A DNA stretch of 64,000 nucleotides from Phlebotomus papatasi (taxonomy: Eukaryota; Arthropoda; Insecta; Diptera; Psychodidae), in contig NC_077223.1 of NCBI RefSeq assembly GCF_024763615.1, positions 5,084,001 to 5,148,000 on the forward strand, in the 5' to 3' direction. The translations under genes were made by a program, and so were the position numbers. Below are positions 34,505 through 45,994 of this stretch, piece after piece. Under the pieces are notes generated by a model. The model saw only the letters and a list, made by a program, of their open reading frames with translations, did not search any database and was not told where the DNA came from. Position 1 is the stretch's first letter, and each line of letters opens with the position of its first letter.

Positions 34505-34674
34505 ATATTCGGTAAGCTTCTCTTTAATTTTAATGTTTAAGGACGGTTCTCACCGAGCAGACATGGTAGATCGGATCGGTAAAGACCCTTCTTGAGTTCT
34601 AGAAGTAAAGAAAAGCTTACGAACAGAAGGGTGGTAAAGTCACCCGCAGGGGACAAAGTCACCTGCACTTATAC
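34505..34674. repeat. AAAAGCTTACGAA palindromic element
   Basis: The left end has GGTAAGCTTCTCTTTAATTT. The right end has AAAGAAAAGCTTACGAACAG and then GTAAAGTCACC. Same family as 45128-45303. Confidence 0.6.
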
Positions 34675-34880
34675 GGGCTTCAGACCTAAGGCTTAGCCAT
34701 CAGGCTTAACTCCTCTAATTCCTCATCAAGCATGATTTTTTAGGAAATTATTGTTTAGGATTGAATATTAAGGGCAAATGATTCATTAGATTAAAAAAAT
34801 CAATAAAATTGCTTGTTATTAAGATTTTTGAGACCTTCAGGAACTGGGCAAAACCTCCAGTCTGAAGCCGGCATTACAGT
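34675..34880 (-). repeat. Copy of the CTTCAGACTAGAGGTTTAG repeat, reverse orientation
   Basis: ATACGGGCTTCAGACCTAAG, GGCTTAACTCCTCTAATTCC, AAATCAATAAAATTGCTTG and CAGGAACTGGGCAAAACCTC occur in order, the reverse of the plus copies. It is nearly complete. Confidence 0.7.
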
Positions 34881-35022
34881 AAACGCCGAGATGAGGTACT
34901 TCCTAGCAATTTAGTATATCACATTTCGAAATCGAGTGAGGAACGTAACTGTTCGTGATGAGCTAAGAGTCAAGGAGTTGCTAAATACTTCTAAAGTTAA
35001 AAATGTTCCGCCCTCTTGAGAA

Positions 35023-35099
35023 TTAGGCCACGCCTTCAAGAAAACTTTCCAATAATTTAAACTTATTTGGATGTAATTTCGAAATAAGGCGTGGCCTAA
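35023..35099. repeat. Miniature 77-bp inverted repeat
   Basis: TTAGGCCACGCCTT at 35023-35036 and AAGGCGTGGCCTAA at 35086-35099 are perfect 14-bp inverted repeats around an AT-rich middle. Confidence 0.7.
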
Positions 35100-35374
35100 A
35101 ACACCTTTCGATAAAATTCACTCTGCCAATTCAATTCCAATATTGGATTCCTTCAAAATATGTGCCTGTTTTCGGATTATTCTCATTTCGCAAATAATAA
35201 AATTAATTTAAAAAAAAATGCTACTAAAAGTGACGTACAGGTTTGTACCCAAATGATCTGCCCCTTGACTATTTTTTCTTCATTTTGGCCATTTAATTTT
35301 CCAGTAACACCATTCGCGAGGTGATATATTGTAAAATTGCGGAAGATTTTCTCAGTGCTGTCTTTTTAGGGATT

Positions 35375-35661
35375 CTAACAAATTGTGCCGCATCCCAGAG
35401 ATTCACGATAATTACTGCATAAGAAAGTCAAATAGATGAATAGGTGGTCATTATGAGGGCATCCAACTTCATTCGCATAGCTCTGAGGCAAGTCCTTTTG
35501 AGCTTCGCTAGAGATCACTTTGCACTTGATCTTTTTGCTAATTGAGCAATCTGCAAAACTAAAGAAGTTCATCTGACCTCTGCATGCCTGGTATCTAGTA
35601 GCTTCTTTCATAAAGTTGACCCTTTCGTATTGTTGGAGTATTAAAACGTCAAAAAGAAAAT
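35375..35661 (-). CDS. Possible terminal coding exon of an unknown cysteine-rich protein
   Basis: On the minus strand a polypyrimidine stretch ending TTTCATTTCAG (CAG at 35664-35662) is followed by 94 in-frame codons and TAG at 35375. The frame has a natural residue mix and seven cysteines: YQACRGQ, ADCSISKKIKCKV, EVGCPHNDHLFIYLTFLC and a C-terminal GCGTIC. The CxxxxxxCKV and GCP....L.Y..F.C spacing faintly recalls the end of galactose-binding (SUEL) lectin domains, but the middle is too short, so I do not assign a family. The upstream exon would lie at higher coordinates and was not found. An ATTAAA-type signal lies on the minus strand at 35297-35292. It could be a pseudogene or chance. Confidence 0.3.
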
Positions 35662-35796
35662 CTGAAATGAAATTAAATAAGGTTATTAGCATCATGTGCT
35701 AATGTTTCAGCAAGGATTTGAAGCCAAATAAAACCGTTTCAAATAGGTTAAACCAGTTAAACATATTCAGGAATCGAATTTTTGGATAGGGTAGCT

Positions 35797-35952
35797 ATAG
35801 ATTCTCCCTATAACCGGATATATGGGTAATAAGGGTATCATGGGCTACTGGACTTCCGAATGATTTTTAGTGTAACTGGTCGTGATTTTGACATTGAATG
35901 TCCAGCAGCCCATCATATATTGCCCATATATCCGGTTATAGGGAAAATCTAT
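35797..35952. mobile_element. CCCTATAACCGGATATATGG MITE
   Basis: ATAGATTCTCCCTATAACCGG, GATATATGGG and ATGGGCTACTGGA are mirrored at the right (TCCAGCAGCCCAT, CCCATATATCCGGTTATAGG). Arms about 50 bp, total 156 bp. Confidence 0.85.
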
Positions 35953-35954
35953 TG

Positions 35955-36505
35955 GGAGTTTAGTTTTTCCGGATTTTGATTCTTTCAGGGTTTTATTTAT
36001 TCTCAATCTTAAACTATTTGGCGATTTTGGCGATTGCGGATTTCGATCATATCAAGATTTAAACTTACAAGGGCTTTTGGATTATCCATATTTTAACCCT
36101 TTAGAGATGTAGGTTCTTCGGGATTTTGGTTCTTTCGAATTTCGACCAATTCAGAATTTTGTCTCAATTGGTATTACGGCCCTTACGGCCCTTTGAACTT
36201 TCGACTTATGAGGATTAAGCGGATTAAGACTATTCCGGATTTTGAGGATAGGGGAATTTCAATTTAAACTTATTCGGAATTTTGGGTTTTCGGGACTCTG
36301 CTTCTTCCAGATTCTGGATCTTCATAATTTCAACCCATTTCGCATCTTAACGCAATTGGTATTTCATCTCTTTAGGCTTTCGTCTCATTCAAGTATGTCT
36401 ATTCCCTATTTCGATTCATTCTAACCATTCAGGATGCAGCCCTATTCGACTTTCAAGGTTTTAATCCATTCTGAATTCTGACTGTTTCAAATTTTGATCG
36501 GGATA
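35955..36505. repeat. Degenerate TTCGGGATTTTGG minisatellite
   Basis: Repeated words of about 17 bp, such as TTCGGGATTTTGGTTCTTTC, TTTCGACC, ATTCAGAATTTTG and TTCGGAATTTTGGG, match the right arms of the foldback-like elements at 14095, 44195 and 49143. Probably a one-armed remnant. No protein-coding role. Confidence 0.6.
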
Positions 36506-36524
36506 AAGTCTTAGCGGTAAGACT

Positions 36525-37200
36525 CCCTTAGACCGTCTTTAGACTAGAGGTTTAGCCCAGTTCCCGAGGGTCTCAAATCCTTAAACAGCAACCGATTTTA
36601 TTGATTTTTCAAAATGTAATAGGTCATTTGCCCTTAATAATCCAATCATAATTCAAAATTTTCCAAAAAAAAAATCTTGACCGATAAGATATTAGAGAAG
36701 TTAAGCTTATGGCTTATACTCTAGACACACTTACGACTTAGTGGAAAATGATGGAAATATATTTTAACCTTTATTTCTAATACAATTACGCTAAGCCGTT
36801 TCTCATCGGCTTGATCATCTCTCAGCTCATCTCATAGGCTAATTCTCATGTCTGTCAAGGCCCTTAGGGCTCTCGACGGAGCTGAGGATTAGCCCAGAGA
36901 CGGCTTAGCGTAATTATATTCAAAACAATGATTTAACAACATTTCCATAATTTTCCACTGAGTCGTCTCTCGGCTTAAGTCATAAGTATGTCTAGAGCAT
37001 TAGGTCTGAATACCGTATTATTATACTAGCGTTAGACCTAATTTGTTAGCATCACATTTTTTGGCAAAATTTAACTTGGGACTTCATCATTAAAGTGAAA
37101 TGTCCCATTAGATTTTCAAAAGGCAATAAAAGTGCTTAATATTTGAGATTTTGAACCCTCCGCGAACTGGGCTAAACCTCTATTCTAAAGACCACTTTAC
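36525..37200. repeat. Large composite palindrome made of two repeat families
   Basis: Order: TTCAGACTAGAGG repeat forward (36525-36720), CTAGACACACTTACGACTTA palindrome (36716-36862), the same in reverse (36866-37010), and the TTCAGACTAGAGG repeat in reverse (37005-37200). The whole is about 675 bp and roughly symmetric around 36863. Arms have diverged, so it is old. Confidence 0.7.
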
Positions 37201-37299
37201 CCTGTTTCATACGGAATTCAATAAAATGTTTTATAAACTTGAGATTTTTCACATGATATATTCTTTTAATTACGGTTTGCATTCTTTTTATAATTCGAG

Positions 37300-38340
37300 C
37301 ACTGAAAATGCTTTGAAATGATCTTGATTGATCTTTCAGAAAGGCTTTTCATCAAATAAATAATTTAAGATCCCGTCTTTAATTGACAATTGTGTTACGG
37401 GAAAAACCCCAGCTTGATATTTAAAAGCAGTGTGAGTGACCCGTGATCTTTAAGATCAAGAATTGAAGATCACCCAGTTCCATGGAGATGAATAGGTGAC
37501 TTTGTTGATAATTTGGTTGCAAGAGCACGTGTCTCACAGAATCAAAGACAACCATTTAGGTGGCTACGGGCCATAAATTTTCCCAGAACTAAAAGTGCTA
37601 AAAAATGAGCTTAAAAGCTCTATAAAGTAAATTTCTTGAGCAAACAATCCATTGAATGAGGTGATCTTTTCGGGTCATTCTATTAGAATATTATGGATGA
37701 ATTTGTTTGGCTCCGGAGGAACAGTTGAGATGATCTTGAGGTGATCCTGCAGAGATGAAAAGCCACACACATGGATTCTAAGTTGAACATTGTCATCAAT
37801 CTCCATTGCATAAGAGTCACTGCGCGTCTTTTCATCGCGCAAAAGATCATGTGTGGCGGGAAAAATAGTAATTTTCAGCATGATCTCGCGGTGTATGCCA
37901 TTGACAATCGACCCGCAAGAGACTTTTGTCTGACAACCCGATTAGCTCTGGTGCTTTGATTACAAATAGATGCCCATTGAATCCATCTGACTATCAAATA
38001 GGCCGCAATTCATCGTCTTTCACCGTGGTGTATGTGTGAGTTTTATCAAAAGGACAGGCAAAAAGCACCAACTCATACTCCATCATTTTCACCTGGAAGA
38101 TCACTTTGGTCGCGTATCTCGATCGCGTGGCCGCATGATGTATCGCTTTCCATTGATGGTGGCCCCAAGAAAGGGGATTCTTTTCTCACATATTGGTATC
38201 ACACATGCCCTCCCAATACGATGGCGCGATCCACACTGAGATACCATCATTAATCACAATCAGCAATCACTCTATTTTCTTCATTGCAATGACACAGGGA
38301 CTTTTCAAGGATTGAAAACTCTATCAATATGGTGTACACC
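37300..38340. other. Non-repetitive island, candidate regulatory DNA
   Basis: Balanced composition, no window repeats. Overlapping frames at 38032-38253 and 37675-37959 lack domains. Hox-type GGGCCATAAATTTT near 37568. Confidence 0.4.
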
Positions 38341-38582
38341 TAAAATAAAATTACTCAGAGGTAGTATTACAAAGTCGAAGGTCGACAAATAGAAATCATA
38401 ATGTGATGATAAGAAGGCTAACTTGCAGAGATTCCTCGAAAGCCCCAAGTAGCTATCTCTTACCGCTCGGCCTGTAGCACTTTTAGATCTTAACACAAAA
38501 AGATTCTCCAGAAAAGCTAAAGGCGACTGATTCAAATACAGGATCATGTCTTGGGGCACGTTAGAATCTACAACGGACATTT

Positions 38583-38640
38583 CCTTGAAGTGGCGGAGCG
38601 TCGACAGAAGTGGGCTGCGAACCTGAATGTTCTGGGCCTG
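38583..38640 (+). pseudogene. Tiny non-LTR retrotransposon fragment
   Basis: The plus strand reads EVAERRQKWAANLNVLGLI, matching the same place as EVAEDRQAWAANVDVLSARP in the minus-strand relic at 59695-59925. Both are the C-terminal tail of an endonuclease/reverse transcriptase protein. Only about 20 codons remain. Confidence 0.55.
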
Positions 38641-38647
38641 ATTAAGA

Positions 38648-39345
38648 TAAAACTGTCTTCAGACTAGAAGTTTAGCCCAGTTTCCAAAAATCTCAAACTC
38701 CTAAATAGCAACCAATTTAATTATTTCCACAGATTCTAAAAGATTAATTCCCCTTAATAATCCATTTCAAAGTCAAAGTTTTCCAAGCATTTTCGTTTGA
38801 TAAGAAATTAAGGAAGTTAAGGCTTTTGACAGACCTGAGCCGAGAGACGGCTTAGCGTAATTATATTCTACATAATGCTTAAACAACATTTCCATCATTT
38901 TCCGCTAGCCGTCTCACTGCTTAAGTCGTAAGTGTATCTAGGGCATAAGCCTTATGGCTAAGCCTTAGGTCTGAAGCCCGTATAAGAGGTTGAAAATGAA
39001 TGAAAATGATTATCAGACTATCAGTCAATTCTTAGTCGATAATTGCGCTAAGTCGTCTCTCGGCTAATCCTCAGGTCTGTTGAGGCTCTTAGACGGTGAG
39101 AGCCATGACTCAATTGTTTTATGCCCTAGTTATACTTACGCCTTAACCAGAAAGTCGGCTTAACGTTATTATAATCAAAATAATAATTAGACTAAATCCC
39201 TATCAGTTTCCCACTAAAAGTAACAGAAGTGCTCCTACTGAAAATGACGAAAATGTAATCTAATCATTATTTTAATTATTATTACGTTAAGCCATCCCTC
39301 GCTCAAGTCCGTAAGTATATCCAGCACCTTAGCTCTGAGTTCAAG
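38648..39345. repeat. Mosaic of TTCAGACTAGAGG and CACTTACGACTTA repeats
   Basis: TTCAGACTAGAGG-type unit forward at 38648-38825, interrupted by CTTACGACTTA palindromes at 38828-38947, continued by CTAAGCCTTAGGTCTGAAGC at about 38955, then further palindrome pieces at 39035-39090 and 39120-39335. The placement suggests that the second family inserts into the first. Confidence 0.65.
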
Positions 39346-39349
39346 GCCC

Positions 39350-39805
39350 GATCGGTTTAAAAAAAAATGTTCAAAGAAACATATTAACTACCTTTTTTAT
39401 TTGATTTTATATCTATAGATACTTAATCAAAATGTGTTTCGAAATTTGAAATATATAGAAGTTAAGTAATAAGATTAAGAAATATTACAGGATTTACATT
39501 CATTGAGCTTAGAATTAAAAAGTTTACCTCCTAAACTTGTGAATTTTATGACAAATATTAAAAAAAAAGAAACATAACTTTTCATACCAAAAAAGTGGGG
39601 CAGCTTTGAAAGTGAGTTTTTTCTCCTATTCTTAAATTAACAATAAAACCTACCAAGACCAGTCAAAGTGACCAGTTTAAATTTTTTTTAAAAGTAACAT
39701 ATATTTAAACGGTACAATGTCGCTATCAAACTTTCTGAATTTCTTAAAATATATATGTAATATATTTTTCAGTGATTAAATATCAATTCTTTCGTCCTTT
39801 CCAAG
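39350..39805. other. AT-rich gap
   Basis: Low complexity, nothing recognised. Confidence 0.55.
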
Positions 39806-39809
39806 AAAA

Positions 39810-40150
39810 AATTGTTGAGTATCCTCTCCACCGCAGTCTGTCATTTGGCCGAACGCACTAGCAAAAACGACGATCAAAAGCAGTCTGTAGGTTTAGTGTT
39901 AAACTGGACCTTATTATTGAAGCGTCCCAATGTCTTCCCAGACTCCGGGAACGCGAAATTCCCCTTGAATTGGCGCTTACCACGAACACTGGCGGTCGTC
40001 CTCTGTGCGACCTCCTCGCACACCCGATGTGCACTGGCGAATCTCTCGTGCCGAAGTAACTACACCACTCGTGTCGCTACTTGTCACCGTCACACACTCA
40101 GCGGCTGGCCGAAGCTAACCATGTTGGTTCGAATATAACGGACATTGCTA
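39810..40150. other. Isolated GC-rich patch of unknown origin
   Basis: Sharp rise in GC with words such as CTGGCGGTCGTCCTCTGTGC. A 108-codon plus frame (39812-40138) spans it, but it is rich in odd residues and has no domain. The composition contrast suggests a fragment of a foreign or mobile element. No diagnostic motif was seen. Confidence 0.35.
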
Positions 40151-40440
40151 CGGTGAGGTTGTAGAGAACGACTCTACTTTACTGTGTTGTCGGGAAAAAC
40201 GTCTAAATTATGATATAATTTAGTACAGCAAACTAATTGCGAAGCTAAATTACATCATAGTAAGGCTTAATTTAAAAATGTCTTTAAGATATATTTAAAA
40301 CTAGGCGAAAAAGCCTGACTTCGAAGATGTCTCGCTTTCCCCTAGGAGTTTTTTCTCGTATTTGTAAATGGAACTGAACTTTACTGTGATATCATTTATA
40401 GCTACACAAAACCATTTTGAAGGTTAATTACTTGAAGGTT

Positions 40441-40565
40441 TCAATAGCTAGTCCATCTCAAATTTCCAGAAAAGGGCTGCAGGTGAACTCCATAAGGAAC
40501 ATAGAAAAAATGAGTTGTCCGGAGTTCGAAGCTTGAATCGTCCGAAGATAGCGCGCTTTCCCCTA
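40441..40565 (-). mobile_element. Partial TAGGGGAAAGCGCG MITE, reverse orientation
   Basis: Reverse complement of the left half of the 219-bp family: TAGGGGAAAGCGCGC, then TCTTCGGACGATT, AGCTTCGAACTCC and ATGTTCCTTATGGAG. The other terminus is lost. Confidence 0.7.
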
Positions 40566-40569
40566 CTCC

Positions 40570-41730
40570 ACTTACTTTGAAAATTTTCAAACTATTTTTT
40601 CTATTATCGAATATGAATTGTTGATAATCTTGTAGATAGATAGATAGATAGTTAGATCTGTAACTTGATTGCATATGCTGCCAACTAATTTGACTTTGGA
40701 TCGGTTCTACTAAACGATGTTTCTCTTTCTTGTGAAAACACGATGAGGTACGATATTAGGGCGAGGCCCTGAACAACAATCGGAGGAAGTTGCTTTAAGT
40801 TTAGTTGCCTGAAAACTACCCCAGAATCCCTATTGGTCCTCAGAACGATATACTCGATATGTTCTTCATCGTTATGTACCATAAACTACATTAACTCATT
40901 CCTTACCATGGTATTATACATCATACGCAAATTGATTGATTTTAGATGATTTATTCCTGGGAAATTTTTATCTGAATTGCTGTCGGGAAGGGATTTTTAC
41001 TAACTTTAGTTCTTCAATAACTTGGGAAAAATAGTCCGACAGAGATGAAAATACATTTTGTTATTGTTTTCTTGCTTCGCGGAAGGTCATGCAAAATTTA
41101 TGGTCAAAATGGCGAACGAAAAATTCGACATCCCATCGAATTTATTAAATTGGCCTTTTTCCTCTTTCCTGATTGGAATGCCAGTTGCCAATTTGTTTTC
41201 TTGAATAGTTACTCTATCTAAAGCAATAGAGTTTGTAATGAATTAATGCACAGAATTTAAATTCAGTGACCGTTAAGACGTGTGTTTGACAGGGGCTCCC
41301 CGCGACCCCGTAATAGGTAAAAAATTTTGCTTTTCAAAAAATTCATCTATTAATCTGTAGGAAACTAATCCCCAAATATGAACATTCTATCTCAAGTATT
41401 TCTGGTACATTGACTGAATGGGTTAACATCCACTGCTCATCTCTACGATACCTTCTAAAAAGGTAAGTTGTTGTTTACCCGAAACGTACTTAAAATGAAC
41501 CAGTGCCGCTTCAAGAGACATCTATAATGTCTGTTATAATACTAGCCGGATTTAAATTCAAATAAACGGTTGGAGAGGAAAAGTTTTATCAGCAGTTGGG
41601 GAAGGACTTCAGGCTTCGCACATACTCCTACTTTGAACACTTGGTATTTTTCCTATATTCCTTCAATAAATAATAAGATAAGGTGTATACGAAGCCTGAA
41701 AGCCTTCCCTTACAATTAATTTGCATCGGT
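40570..41730. other. Unclassified sequence with a GATA microsatellite
   Basis: Contains TAGATAGATAGATAG at about 40635-40650. Otherwise AT-rich, no element or coding frame recognised. Confidence 0.45.
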
Positions 41731-41731
41731 A

Positions 41732-41994
41732 CACTGAGAAAAAAAGAGGGTGCGATTAACATTTTTTCCTCATAACATTAACACTTTTTAGGTGTAAAAA
41801 TATCTCAACATTTTTTAATGTTAATTTTACACCTTTTTAAGGGTAAAATAGGTAAAATTAACATGAAAAAAGGATAACTTTAACCCCTAATACACCTAAA
41901 AAGGGTATTATTTACACCGATTTCGGATCAATACTGCAGGGTAAAATTAACATTTCCGGAATGTTATTTTAACTTTTTCGGATTTCTCTCAGTG
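41732..41994 (+). mobile_element. CACTGAG MITE, copy 4, flanked by TA
   Basis: Complete copy (263 bp) with a 9-base internal GGTAAAATA duplication near 41845. TA flanks both ends. Best match to the family consensus in the window. Confidence 0.88.
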
Positions 41995-41999
41995 TAGAA

Positions 42000-43170
42000 A
42001 ATCGGTGTCTAAAAAGTACAACCCAATGTTAAACTTTCCTCCCCTTGCAATTATCCAAGTAACCAAGTCTTCGATGGCGATCTGCGAAGCACAAGAGACA
42101 GATGTCTTAGAGATGGTGTGCATGGCCAAAGCACTGAGGCTTTTCAATTAAAAGTATTTTGTTGGACAATTGCAATATTGTTGGTGTGACAGTGTTGTGT
42201 ATGAAAATGTTGTTCCTCAATTATTGGGTGTATTATATGGCAAAGGAATAGGTAATAATGTTGGAATGTGTATGAGTGAGAAAGAGGATTTAATTGGCCT
42301 TGTTGGTCTGGTGCAAAAAGAAGCACACGAAAATTAAATAACATCAACCTCAATACATTTCCCACGAATATATTATGGCTTATGGGTCTTGTGCGCGCTC
42401 GAATAAATGGAAACATCTATTTAATTGCGAACACAACACCACAATAAAGTGACATCACACAACAACACTGGAAATCGTGAAAATTATTGAGATTATTTGA
42501 GAAATTTCTAATAGAGTGGAACATTTATGGTGCTCTGAAGGGGGACCTATGGCATGGCTATTGGACGCAAGTCACGGAGGAAGTACGTAACATTGGGGAT
42601 ATCCATGGGAGGATGGCTTGAAGAAGCACCAAACAGTGGGCATTAACATAAAACGCAGATGTGGATATAAAATATTGGTGGTGCAAATCAAATGTTGTGC
42701 TCCTTTTCTTGCACATCGCGAGGAGCACCCAGAGATTGTTCAACATGGTGAGGAACAAGCATCTATTCCATTTTGCACCACGTGAAGATCACATAAATCA
42801 CCGTGAAGCCAATGAGTCTCATCATATTGGACCAACACTTGTCTCACGCGACCATCCTCAATTAAGGCCATTCCACGGAAACCCCAACATCTCTTGACGT
42901 GTGAACTTCTCTCGTGCCTTACTAATCCTTCCTCCTTTGGGCTCCGTTCAGGAATGCCATCCCTAAGCCAAAACATATGTGCTACCGAGAATCTGTAGAA
43001 AAAAAGAACCGGTGAATTGTTGGCCTCAAGGCAGATTTGAGATCAAGCGCTTGAAAGGGCCAAAGGTATTATGTCTTTGACCAGCATTATCGCACATTTA
43101 GGGTGGTCCAGGATGATTGGCACATCCAAAATGTTGAGTCAGAAGAGACACATGATGGTCAAGAATGAAT
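42000..43170. other. Non-repetitive island, candidate regulatory DNA
   Basis: Balanced composition, no window repeats. Overlapping frames on both strands (42144-42976) have no domain. Function unknown. Confidence 0.42.
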
Positions 43171-44190
43171 AGAATTTCCAAGGAATGTCAGTAGAGCATA
43201 GGAAGTCCTTCCTAGGCTTTCCTCAGAAATTATCTCTATTCTTCTGATTCTCATCTTGAACACTTTGCAGTTAAATAAAAAATAAAGCATAAATTTATTT
43301 AGACAAATGGAATTTATGTAAATAAAATGGTATTCATAAATTATAAATGCCCAAATATAGTTTAATATTCTTGTTAAAGGGAAAATTAGGGATTTATGAA
43401 CCATATTGGCATTTTTGATTTAATTTTAAAAAGATTTACGAGCACTTTTGAATTTTTTATTGACCATTTGCAATTACTTACTGACTAATTTGAATTTTTT
43501 TACAGACCAATCTTGCTAATTTTCTCACAAAATATATTTTTTCCTTTTAATTGTAGAATAGTGGGTAAGGAAGAAGCAAAGGAACAAGGCCAGAGACGAT
43601 TCGAAAACCATAAAGACTTTAGTCCCTAATTAAATTGCAATCAGTGCGCTAAATTCTAATCTTCCTTGGTACATTAGCGAAGTCAGAACAATAACTCAGG
43701 AAAAATCACATTCTGTAGCATAATAGTTGCAAAAATAAATTTTTCTAAACCATAGAACCAAATACTTTATGAATATATGCTCGCTTATGATGATATGAAC
43801 TCTTCACACTAAAGCGATTTATGTCCATATTGAAGCAAATTACATACGCCTGTATAGGAAAAACTGTCAAATATGGACATAAATTTCTCTAGTGTGTAGA
43901 GGCCATAAGGCTGGCACCCTTTCAACTTCTTCAAAACGAACGTCTACCGCAACTGATGCTCACTTACTGAAGTACTGATATAAATTGCCATGAGCAACAA
44001 AGCAGCTTTCAGCAGCCGTAAGTATGGTACTTGACAGATTGGAAAAAAAGGAGTGTACCTAAGTTAGCCGACAATCAGATACCAAGGCTCTTTTAAGCCT
44101 CTTAGTCTATGCGACAATCTCAACTTCAATTATGTTAAAAATTCTACAATTCAATTGTTGGGAATCTCATGCCTTTAGTAAGTATAGATT
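43170..44190. other. AT-rich sequence with one miniature inverted repeat
   Basis: Includes a TTTTTTATTGACCATTTGC tandem-like run near 43440-43520 and the 92-bp element at 43805-43896. No gene. Confidence 0.45.
43805..43896. repeat. Miniature inverted repeat, 92 bp
   Basis: CACACTAAAGCGATTTATGT and CCATATT on the left pair with AATATGGACATAAATTTCTC and TAGTGTG on the right. No coding capacity. Confidence 0.75.
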
Positions 44191-44194
44191 GATT

Positions 44195-44645
44195 AAAATC
44201 CAGAAAACTAAAATCCCGTACGCCGAAATCCCGAAAAGCCAAAATTCAGAAAGCTAAAATCCAGAAAAATCAAATTTCCAAAACGTGAAAATTCCGAAAA
44301 GGAAAAAATCTCGAAAGGACCAAAATCTCGAAAGGGCCACAATCCCGAATGGATCGAAATCCCGAATTAGTCAAAAGAAAGGAATGCCAAATTTCCAAAA
44401 AGCCAAAATCTCAAAAGGGCCAAAATTTCGAAAAAGCCAAAATCCCGTAAATAAGAATCTTGAATTCTTAAAAGTGTAATAGCTATATTAAAATTAAATT
44501 CGTACTTGCTGATACATAGGAAAATTTTCTGTGTTTTTGGAAATTATTCTACATATAATCCTCCGTGTAATTTCGAATCTTTCAGGATTTTGAACAATCA
44601 GGATTTTTTGGATTTCGGGTTTTTGACATTCGAGATTTTGGTTGC
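44195..44645. mobile_element. Foldback-like element with CCAAAATCCCGAAAGG arms
   Basis: The left arm (44195-44455) is a run of about 17-bp units (GCCAAAATCTCGAAAGGG type). The right arm (44575-44640) has the complement (TCAGGATTTTGA, GGATTTCGGG, GAGATTTTGG). The core 44465-44575 (AAAAGTGTAATAG, TTCGTACTTGCTG, GAAAATTTTCTGTG) is the reverse complement of the core near 49420-49535. The 64-codon frame in the left arm is repeat-derived. Confidence 0.7.
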
Positions 44646-44780
44646 CACCGATTTACAAATTACCATTCCCAAGAGAAATTTTTAAAAATATAATAGGAAG
44701 ATCCGGAGCAGACCTAGTTAGGAGTAGAATAAGCCAATCAATGTGATTTTATAAGTATGTTGGTTGATATTACAGGATTT

Positions 44781-45058
44781 ATTAATAATAATAATAATAA
44801 TAATGCTGGCACAACATTTCATGAAGGAACAAGGCCTTCCCACAAGGAGATTTCTAGACATGCATTATTATTTTTTCTTGTACAGGATGAGGATGTCAGT
44901 CCCATGTCCGTGGAATCAAGTGCAGTGAAGCTCACTGGATGCAATCCGAACACCTTTAACGCCAGAAAAATTCCTGGTAGACCTAAAAGGGATTCGAACC
45001 CGGGGCACTTGCATCATAGTAGAGGTAGTGCTCTACCACTTGACCAATTTAGTGCCCC
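44781..45058 (-). mobile_element. tRNA-derived SINE, copy 3
   Basis: Minus-strand head GGGGCACTAAATTGGTCAAG, GTGGTAGAGCACTACC and GGGTTCGAATCCC, the same body as copy 1 (CTGGCGTTAAAGGTGTTCGG) and an (ATT)n tail at 44781-44804. The insertion in the anticodon-arm region shows it is not a working tRNA. Confidence 0.88.
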
Positions 45059-45127
45059 AAATCAATATTATTGAGCAAACCAATATTATTCGGAGTACCG
45101 TGAGTTCGGATGTATTAGCACTCTGGA

Positions 45128-45303
45128 GGTGACTTTGCATCACTGCTTCCGTAAGCTTTTCTTTAATTGAAGTATTTAAAGATGGTTATAGGGCCATCCT
45201 TAGGTACCCTTATGATTTTTATACCATCCTTGAGCGCTAGAATTAAAGAAAAGCTTCCGAAACGCAGGGGTACAAAGTCACACTCAGAGTGCAAAGTTAC
45301 CCG
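45128..45303. repeat. Palindromic GGTGACTTTGCA element
   Basis: GGTGACTTTGCA, GTAAGCTTTTCTTTAATT and the mirrored AATTAAAGAAAAGCTTCCG, GGGGTACAAAGTCAC. About 175 bp, most complete copy of the family. Confidence 0.75.
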
Positions 45304-45309
45304 AATCTA

Positions 45310-45935
45310 CGGTAAACACCTTCCTTCCTATTCAGCCTGATATATATCAATTTCACAAGTCTTATCCAAAAAGGATTCCTTTCTGACTAATTCTGCCCCT
45401 GATTCCCCTAATATTGCAAAAACTTCATTTCCATTAAGAATTTCATTTATAAGTCTCATTTTCCATTACGTTACTTTCTTTTTCTCACAGGAAGATAATC
45501 GTTAAAATGAAAATCAAAACAAAAAATCCTTTCGAAAATTTGCAACTATCAGTGAATAAAATCTAATTTAATTCTATTAATAGTAATAAATTTATTCTTT
45601 TCTATGATGACTTTTTTGTTTGCGGTAATAGATTTTTATAAATTTGTATTTCTTTTTGAAATCATTATTAGCAAAAGGCGGGAAGTTCATCAAATGAATT
45701 CAATTTTCTTGGATGTTTGCTAACCAAACATATATAGATAATTTTGTATTATTACAAAAACTTGTATTTTTGAAAGTAGTAAATGCTCTACTCCCCCCAG
45801 AAATTTTTTTTTAATTTTAACGCTGAGTGTTGTATGTTATTAAGTGAAATTCCTAATTATCTATTATGGTTTTCGTTAATTTTTAGTTAATCAAATATGA
45901 TTTTTTGTGCCTTCTAAGTCAATTCTAGTAGGTAG
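45310..45935. other. AT-rich gap
   Basis: No element or coding frame recognised. Confidence 0.5.
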
Positions 45936-45994
45936 GTGGAGGTGGGGCTACTTTGAGTTGTAGGACTACATTAATATACAATTTTTTCGCATTC

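Noticed and set aside
39812..40138. 108-codon frame in the GC-rich patch
   Set aside because: Residue mix is odd and no domain is visible. GC-rich DNA lacks stops by composition.
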